Under the pieces are notes generated by a model. The model saw nothing but the letters and a program-made list of their open reading frames with translations, searched no databases and was not told where the DNA came from. From contig JAUPKV010000467.1 in NCBI GenBank assembly GCA_030837265.1, forward strand, positions 1 through 5,764: a stretch of DNA of 5,764 nucleotides. Direction: 5' to 3'. The position numbers and the translations under genes are program-made. Positions 1 to 3,192 of the stretch are shown one piece after another. Each line of letters begins with the position of its first letter. Within the stretch, counting starts at the first letter, position 1. Origin of the DNA: Methanobacteriota archaeon (GTDB taxonomy: Archaea > Halobacteriota > Methanosarcinia > Methanosarcinales > Methanosarcinaceae).

Positions 1-11
1 TCTTCCGATCT
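1..11. other. Residual Illumina adapter at contig edge
   Basis: The first 11 bases, TCTTCCGATCT, equal the 3' end of the standard Illumina adapter (GCTCTTCCGATCT). They sit exactly at the window edge. Read on the minus strand, the reading frame that starts at 53 matches a familiar methanogen sensor N-terminus up to Ile-Ile-Gly and departs from it exactly where the adapter bases begin. This is best read as untrimmed adapter at a contig end, not genomic DNA. A chance match is possible but unlikely at this position. Confidence 0.75.
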
Positions 12-53
12 TCCAATAATATCGATACCGGATCTTCTCAGGTTTTCTCTCAT
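1..53 (-). CDS. Start of a probable MEDS-domain sensor protein, cut by the left edge
   Basis: On the minus strand an ATG at 53-51 opens a frame beginning MRENLRRSGIDIIG. It is preceded by GGAG (bases 65-62) with 8 bases of spacing, a good archaeal Shine-Dalgarno. From memory, this N-terminus resembles methanogen proteins that start with a MEDS (DcmR-type sensory) domain, which usually continue with an Asp-Val-Pro-Trp-Gly-type segment and often lead into PAS and histidine kinase modules. Only about 14 genuine codons are present, because bases 1-11 look like adapter. The ribosome binding site and initiation codon are seen directly; the family call rests on a very short match and is tentative. 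It would be a cytoplasmic sensor. Its transcription would start in the spacer to the right. Confidence 0.45.
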   Translation of the reverse strand, partial: MRENLRRSGIDIIGRSE

Positions 54-386
54 TCACAGCTCTCCGATTTTGTGGAGTACTAAACCAAAAAATTCATTGC
101 TTGCAGGTTATTCGACTCCGGAGTTGTCGGAAATCTTTTGTGTTTTGAAATCTCTATCCAGCTATTTGTATAATGCTAGAATTATATAATAAACACCCAT
201 TGATTTACGAGTTCCATTCTTCATGAACAATAATTAATATTAGGTTTGAGAGTTAATAAAACATGGCTCTGCGCTATTCCTTACGAATAAGATACTTTTT
301 CAATTTATCCGAATTGGTTTTTGTGATGATCTCCACACAAAACGACGAAGAGCCTATTTATCTTTATGAATCCCATAGGAAGCACT
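54..386. promoter_or_regulatory. Spacer between divergent sensor and antitoxin genes, with promoter-like elements
   Basis: No convincing gene lies here. It contains a perfect 10-bp palindrome, ACTCCGGAGT (115-124), and an AT-rich palindromic stretch around 180-192 that includes ATTATATAAT and could be an archaeal TATA box for the leftward sensor gene. A 7-bp inverted repeat, TTTTGTG (319-325) and CACAAAA (336-342), has its right arm 44 bases before the antitoxin start. Ribbon-helix-helix antitoxins normally repress their own promoter by binding inverted repeats, so the last pair is a candidate operator. All regulatory roles are inferred from position only. Confidence 0.3.
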
Positions 387-656
387 ATGGTAGCTACAAC
401 AACTATTTGTGTTGAACCTGAAGTCAAAGAATTGCTTAAAGGCTTGAGGATTCATGAGAATAAGTCTTGTAATTCTGTTGTGAAACGAGTGGTAAAGAAT
501 GCATATAGCGATGAACCTTATACGGAAGAAGATGTAAAAGATTTAGAAACTGCATTACAGGAAATCAAAGAAGGTAAATATTATACTCATGAAGAGGTGT
601 GGGCTGAAATGGATAGAGAACGTGCTGAAAAACAAAAGGAAAAAGCATGTATATGA
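387..656 (+). CDS. RelB-like type II antitoxin with ribbon-helix-helix N-terminus
   Basis: This encodes 89 residues from the ATG at 387, chosen over the ATG at 366 because AGGA (377-380) lies 6 bases before it and the protein then opens MVATTTICVEPEVKELLKGL, the usual start of this family. Residues about 3-39 look like a ribbon-helix-helix DNA-binding unit: a short beta strand, then two helices. Residues about 45-75 (Glu-Glu-Asp-Val, then Leu-Gln-Glu-Ile-Lys-Glu-Gly-Lys and Thr-His-Glu-Glu-Val) resemble the toxin-wrapping tail of RelB-type antitoxins, and the last 15 residues are a charged tail. Family members bind and neutralise a RelE/ParE-type toxin and repress their own operon. The gene overlaps the downstream toxin frame by 10 bases, the usual translational coupling, but that toxin is broken here, leaving this an apparently intact orphan antitoxin. 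VapB-like annotation is an alternative label. Confidence 0.75.
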   Translation: MVATTTICVEPEVKELLKGLRIHENKSCNSVVKRVVKNAYSDEPYTEEDVKDLETALQEIKEGKYYTHEEVWAEMDRERAEKQKEKACI

Positions 657-949
657 ACTATACCAGTTCAGCAAAAAAAGATTTAAAAGAATATTTGATT
701 ACCTGCATTCGTGCCATCTATCCAGTTCAAGATTGCATTTTAAGCGTTCTTTCTAAAGAACCTTATATTACGTTGGATTTCGGAATAAACAATCATTAAG
801 CTAATAACAGAAGAAATAACTCTTTTATTGGGACAAAAAATCGGAAATCGGTCATGTTTCAGCCTAATTTTAGATCTACGAATAAAATGGTGCGTTTGCT
901 TGCAAGAATTCAAAGAGGGCAAAGTATACATTATGTACTAAATTTTTAA
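647..949 (+). pseudogene. Decayed RelE/ParE-type toxin gene
   Basis: The frame starts at ATG 647, overlapping the antitoxin stop, and reads MYMNYTSSAKKDLKE, the characteristic opening of RelE-superfamily toxins (beta strand, then a Ser-Ala-Lys-Lys-Asp-Leu helix). It runs 50 residues to a TAA at 797-799. Beyond this, family-like segments reappear in shifted frames: Lys-Ile-Gly-Asn followed by Val-Met-Phe around 841-862, where RelE proteins have the Arg-Ile-Gly-Asp-Tyr-Arg-Val core, and Asn-Lys-Met-Val-Arg-Leu-Leu-Ala around 881-907, where the last strand lies. That frame ends at 947-949. The span of about 300 bases matches the family length of 85-100 residues. RelE toxins are ribosome-dependent mRNA endonucleases or relatives; this copy cannot make a full protein. 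The N-terminal match is good, while the C-terminal one is pieced together by eye. Confidence 0.6.
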
Positions 950-967
950 CCTTTAAACCTATTATCA

Positions 968-1063
968 TGACCCATTCATGACCCATTAGTGACCCATTCA
1001 TGACCCATTAGTGACCCATTAGTGACCCATTAGTGACCCATTAATGGCCCATTCGTGACTCAC
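968..1063. repeat. 11-bp tandem repeat array, eight units plus a partial
   Basis: Units start at 968, 979, 990, 1001, 1012, 1023, 1034 and 1045, with a degenerate partial unit at 1056-1063. The core TGACCCATT is constant in the first seven units, which end in CA or AG and finally AA; the eighth is TGGCCCATTCG. Every unit carries TGA, so the array is not coding in all frames, and no reverse-strand frame looks real. A period of 11 bp places each core on nearly the same face of the helix. It lies between the dead toxin gene and the right end of the IS605-type element. Slippage-generated satellite and a cooperative protein-binding array are both possible. Confidence 0.9.
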
Positions 1064-1187
1064 TTTTCTTCACTGTAAAACTTCTATCTAAGATGTCTTT
1101 TCTTTGAGATTACATAACTTAATTTTTGTTTTTAGGTCCAGCACCAGGTTAAAGAACTTATTCGTACAGCCGTATTCGGGTTATGGA

Positions 1188-1330
1188 GTGAACTACCACT
1201 CAGCTAAAGACTGAGTGGCTTCTTGGTTCATTCCTCCCTCTATCGAGGGCAAGTCCCCAAGCTCTTCCCCGCATTCCGCAGGTGTCACAATCCAATTAGA
1301 TTTTGATCTATGAGAGCGAATTTCTGGATA
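1188..1330 (-). ncRNA. Probable omega RNA (reRNA) of TnpB, overlapping the tnpB 3' end
   Basis: In this family the guide RNA is transcribed in the same direction as tnpB, overlaps the end of its coding sequence and stops past the element's right end, so that flanking host DNA acts as the guide. On the minus strand the stretch below the stop codon is GC-rich and structured: a 5-bp stem (CCCTC at 1236-1240 with GAGGG at 1245-1249), followed by the 8-bp terminal hairpin (1196-1218) and the tail TAGTTCAC. The guide would be the minus-strand sequence of bases about 1187 down to 1168. The 5' limit is not visible; the value given is a guess. No expression evidence is available here. Confidence 0.5.
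1196..1218 (-). repeat. Right-end hairpin of the IS605-type element
   Basis: CCACTCAG (1196-1203) pairs perfectly with CTGAGTGG (1211-1218) around the 7-base loop CTAAAGA (TCTTTAG on the element's top strand). TnpA recognises such subterminal hairpins in single-stranded form. It lies 3 to 8 bases inside the proposed cleavage site, and the frame-restored tnpB would end with the TAG directly beside it. Confidence 0.75.
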
Positions 1331-2397
1331 TTGACAGCAGCATTAATGTCTCTATCATGTTTTGTTTTGCAATTAGGGCATTGCCATTCTCTATCTTTTA
1401 GCTCAAGCTCCTTGTTGTGGTATCCACATACGCTACAGAGCTTAGAAGAAGGCTTAAATTGCCCAATCCTTAATACGGTTTTACCGAACCATTCAGCTTT
1501 ATATTCCAGCTTTATTACAAAGCTATTCCATGCAGAGTCACCTATTGCCTGAGCAAGACAGTGATTTTTCTGCATTCCTTTAACATTTAGAGTTTCCAGA
1601 GCTATTGCTTGGTTTTCGCTAATCAATCTAAAAGAGATTTTGTTCTGGAAGTCGTTTCTCTGATTTGTTATTTTGTCATGGAAGACAGCAAGTCTTTGTT
1701 TAGCTTTTGCCCGGTTATTAGAACCCTTTTGTTTCCGTGATACTCTTTTCTGGAGTACTTTGAGTCTTTGAAGAGAATTTTTAAGGTATTTAGGATTCTC
1801 AATCTTATTTCCTGTAGAAAGCACTGCAAAATCCTTAATTCCTACATCTATTCCTATTGTCGTTGATTCTGAAAACTTCTGTTTCTCTGGAAGTTCTTTT
1901 CCATCTTCAACGAGAATACTAATGTAGTAATTCCCTTTACAAGACCTCGATACTGTAGCCGTTTTCATTTCACCATCAAACTTCCTATGAAAAACTGCTT
2001 TAATATCATCAATCTTTGGAAGTTTTACGGTATTGTTTTCAAAGTTCACAAAATAATGTTGAGGTACAGGAAATGATTGTATAGGATTCTTTTTTGATTT
2101 GAACTTAGGAAAACCTTTTTTCTCTCTGAAAAAATGAGTGAAGGCAGATTCAACTTGTTTAGTCATTCCCTGTAGTGATTGTGAATTAACATCTCCTAAC
2201 CATTCATGGGAAGTTTTCAAAACTGGAATTAATTTGTTTAAATCAAATCTGGAAATGGATTTTCCGGTTTGCTCATAAGTTTTGATTTTTTGATCAAGTG
2301 CCCAATTATAGACAAATCTGCAACTACCGATATGCTGATTCAATTGAATAGCTTGTGTAGTTGTAGGATATAATCTAAATTTGAACGCTTTCATCAT
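1285..2397 (-). CDS. tnpB: TnpB, RNA-guided RuvC-type nuclease of the IS605 element
   Basis: This encodes 370 residues. The opening MMKAFKFRLYP is the standard TnpB start. The RuvC-like active site is complete: Asp184 in GIDVGIKDF, Glu268 in IALETLNVKGM, and the final Asp350 in HDRDINAA. A zinc ribbon lies between the last two (Cys321, Cys324, Cys340, Cys343). TnpB proteins use an omega RNA from the element's 3' end to cut DNA next to a target-adjacent motif and help keep the element in place. The frame stops shortly after Asn-Leu-Ile-Gly-Leu, but the next frame continues for 32 codons with Glu-Gly-Gly-Met-Asn-Gln-Glu-Ala-Thr-Gln-Ser-Leu-Ala to a TAG at 1193-1195, next to the right end. One missing base near 1290-1294 would explain this; the restored protein would be about 401 residues. 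The lost tail is outside the catalytic core, so activity may survive. No clear Shine-Dalgarno is seen. Confidence 0.92.
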   Translation of the reverse strand: MMKAFKFRLYPTTTQAIQLNQHIGSCRFVYNWALDQKIKTYEQTGKSISRFDLNKLIPVLKTSHEWLGDVNSQSLQGMTKQVESAFTHFFREKKGFPKFKSKKNPIQSFPVPQHYFVNFENNTVKLPKIDDIKAVFHRKFDGEMKTATVSRSCKGNYYISILVEDGKELPEKQKFSESTTIGIDVGIKDFAVLSTGNKIENPKYLKNSLQRLKVLQKRVSRKQKGSNNRAKAKQRLAVFHDKITNQRNDFQNKISFRLISENQAIALETLNVKGMQKNHCLAQAIGDSAWNSFVIKLEYKAEWFGKTVLRIGQFKPSSKLCSVCGYHNKELELKDREWQCPNCKTKHDRDINAAVNIQKFALIDQNLIGL

Positions 2398-2450
2398 ACA
2401 AAGGTATTATATGATTTATCATGATATATATTTTTTGGTAAACAGAGAAT
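2398..2450. promoter_or_regulatory. Divergent promoter region between tnpB and the tnpA remnant
   Basis: The 53-bp gap is almost entirely A and T. On the minus strand it contains AAAAAATATATATCATG (bases 2437-2421), with a TATA-like core about 30 bases before the tnpB ATG. This would place transcription start only a few bases before the start codon and fits the lack of a Shine-Dalgarno. The near-palindromic TATATATA could also serve tnpA on the other strand. This is inferred from sequence composition and spacing. Confidence 0.4.
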
Positions 2451-2648
2451 ATGAGCACATAATCATAGCAAATTTTTGTTAATGCACCATATTATCTTTG
2501 TGTGTAAGTATCGCAAAGTTATACTTGAACCTATTAGCGAAGGACTTAAACAATTTATATTCGATATAGCAAATGGAGTGAGGGATATTTTGTGTTTACT
2601 ATCGGAAGTATTAGTAAAGAAGCTGCTGAATATTACAGAAGGAATTAG
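2451..2648 (+). pseudogene. tnpA: Degraded tnpA (IS605-type Y1 HUH transposase) with internal deletion
   Basis: An intact TnpA of this family is about 130-150 residues; here only two fragments remain. The N-terminal one, readable from about 2455 in the frame of the ATG at 2482, contains HHIIFVCKYRKVILEPISEG, the typical family opening. The ATG at 2451 followed by Ser-Thr is out of frame with it by a small indel and is probably the ancestral start. The C-terminal fragment, in another frame from about 2574, reads WSEGYFVFTIGSISKEAAEY and includes the catalytic tyrosine position (Tyr in Glu-Tyr-Tyr), then Arg-Arg-Asn and a TAG at 2646-2648 where the family normally has Gln-Gly. The middle, including the His-x-His metal site, is gone (about 60-70 residues, by family length). 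It cannot encode an active transposase. Confidence 0.8.
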
Positions 2649-2669
2649 GGTTTAAGTTGACGCTTATAT

Positions 2670-2692
2670 CCCCTGAGCTAAAGACTCAGGGG
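2670..2692 (-). repeat. Left-end hairpin of the IS605-type element
   Basis: CCCCTGAG (2670-2677) pairs perfectly with CTCAGGGG (2685-2692) around the loop CTAAAGA. Stem length, loop sequence and polarity match the right-end hairpin at 1196-1218, while most stem bases nearest the loop differ in order. It sits just beyond the tnpA remnant, where the left end of an IS605-type element is expected. It is bracketed by direct copies of ACGCTTA (2660-2666 and 2697-2703), which may belong to the cleavage-site recognition region. Confidence 0.7.
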
Positions 2693-2753
2693 TTTTACGC
2701 TTAGTAATATAAAAACCGGAACAACATTATTAGCATCTTAAACGGAGCTTGTC

Positions 2754-2768
2754 CCGCACGCAGTGCGG
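2754..2768. repeat. GC-rich 6-bp stem-loop
   Basis: CCGCAC and GTGCGG pair perfectly around a 3-base loop (GCA) in an otherwise AT-rich spacer. There is no T-run after it on either strand, so a terminator role is not supported. It may be a dispersed extragenic palindrome; copy number elsewhere is unknown. Confidence 0.5.
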
Positions 2769-2801
2769 CCTGCCCGTAATTAAATTAAAACATCGAAAAG
2801 A

Positions 2802-2823
2802 GATACATCGGTGTATCATTTTT
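2802..2823 (+). terminator. Possible terminator stem-loop followed by a short T-run
   Basis: GATACA (2802-2807) pairs with TGTATC (2812-2817) around TCGG and is followed by ATTTTT. The shape suits a plus-strand transcript, but the only plus-strand gene upstream is the dead tnpA. The stem is short and AT-rich. Confidence 0.25.
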
Positions 2824-3095
2824 GTACAAAATAAAAAGTTTACAATTTTAACCTTAATTTGACAGAATCTATTAATTTGCATAGTGTTTTCTTACGAAAA
2901 ACTCATTGCATTGGCATAGAATTATTTGGAAAAATGAAAAATATCAAAAATCAAAGAACATTGTATAAAAATCACAATTTTCGAGGAAAAGCAGAATCAT
3001 GAGGCCTATTTATTCATTATAATAATTATGCTTCTATCAAATTCAGGTTTATAATATTAAAAAATCTCACGTCTTTTTTATTTTTTCGTAAAGGC

Positions 3096-3110
3096 CCGAG
3101 CTTCGCTCGG
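3096..3110. repeat. GC-rich 6-bp stem-loop downstream of the kinase gene
   Basis: CCGAGC and GCTCGG pair perfectly around TTC. It lies about 80 bases past the kinase stop. On the minus strand it is followed by an A-rich rather than a T-rich stretch, so an intrinsic terminator is not supported. It has the same design as the stem-loop at 2754-2768 (6-bp GC-rich stem, 3-base loop) and may protect or process the transcript end, or be a dispersed palindrome. Confidence 0.45.
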
Positions 3111-3192
3111 TGAAAAGACAGGTTAAAGATAGTGAATATGGTTTTTCGGGCAGATTTTCACAACTATTCATTTTTTAACCGGCGCCCCTTCA

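Larger units (their letters stand above)
1188..2703 (-). mobile_element. IS200/IS605-family element, IS605-type divergent tnpA and tnpB, non-autonomous
   Basis: The element is recognised from a tnpB gene (minus), a divergent degraded tnpA (plus), and two subterminal hairpins with the same loop and the same strand polarity, as expected for single-strand transposition with no inverted terminal repeats and no target duplication. The order on its top strand (minus) is left end, tnpA, tnpB, right end. I place the right end after TTCAC on the minus strand (base 1188) and the left end next to TTAC on the minus strand (bases 2704-2707), by analogy with known members; both tips are uncertain by several bases. 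With tnpA dead, the copy could move only if a related TnpA acts in trans. Confidence 0.8.
2704..3192. other. Long AT-rich intergenic region with no convincing gene
   Basis: This spacer separates the IS605-type element from the end of the kinase gene. The longest ATG frame I checked on the plus strand (2934-3002, 22 codons) is compositionally biased and has no supporting features. The region holds three small stem-loops, listed separately. The kinase ends with tandem TGA stops (3195-3190 on the minus strand). No tRNA, promoter or recognisable coding fragment was found on either strand. Confidence 0.6.

Noticed and set aside
263..415. A 50-codon plus-strand frame before the antitoxin
   Set aside because: It overlaps the antitoxin start in another frame, has no clear ribosome binding site and no family resemblance.
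740..931. A 63-codon minus-strand frame
   Set aside because: It lies opposite the decayed toxin gene, lacks a ribosome binding site and resembles no known protein.
968..1063. CRISPR array
   Set aside because: The units are contiguous 11-mers with no unique spacers and no cas gene is present.
1310..1552. An 80-codon plus-strand frame
   Set aside because: It is the antisense shadow of the tnpB 3' half, including its zinc ribbon codons.
2646..2648. In-frame TAG in tnpA as a pyrrolysine codon
   Set aside because: Methanosarcina can read TAG as pyrrolysine, but this gene is frameshifted and deleted, and a CAG to TAG change at the usual Gln fits decay.
2934..3002. A 22-codon plus-strand frame
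   Set aside because: It is short, rich in Lys and Asn as expected from AT-rich DNA, and has no ribosome binding site.
3096..3110. Intrinsic terminator of the kinase gene
   Set aside because: On the kinase strand the stem is followed by A-rich, not T-rich, sequence.
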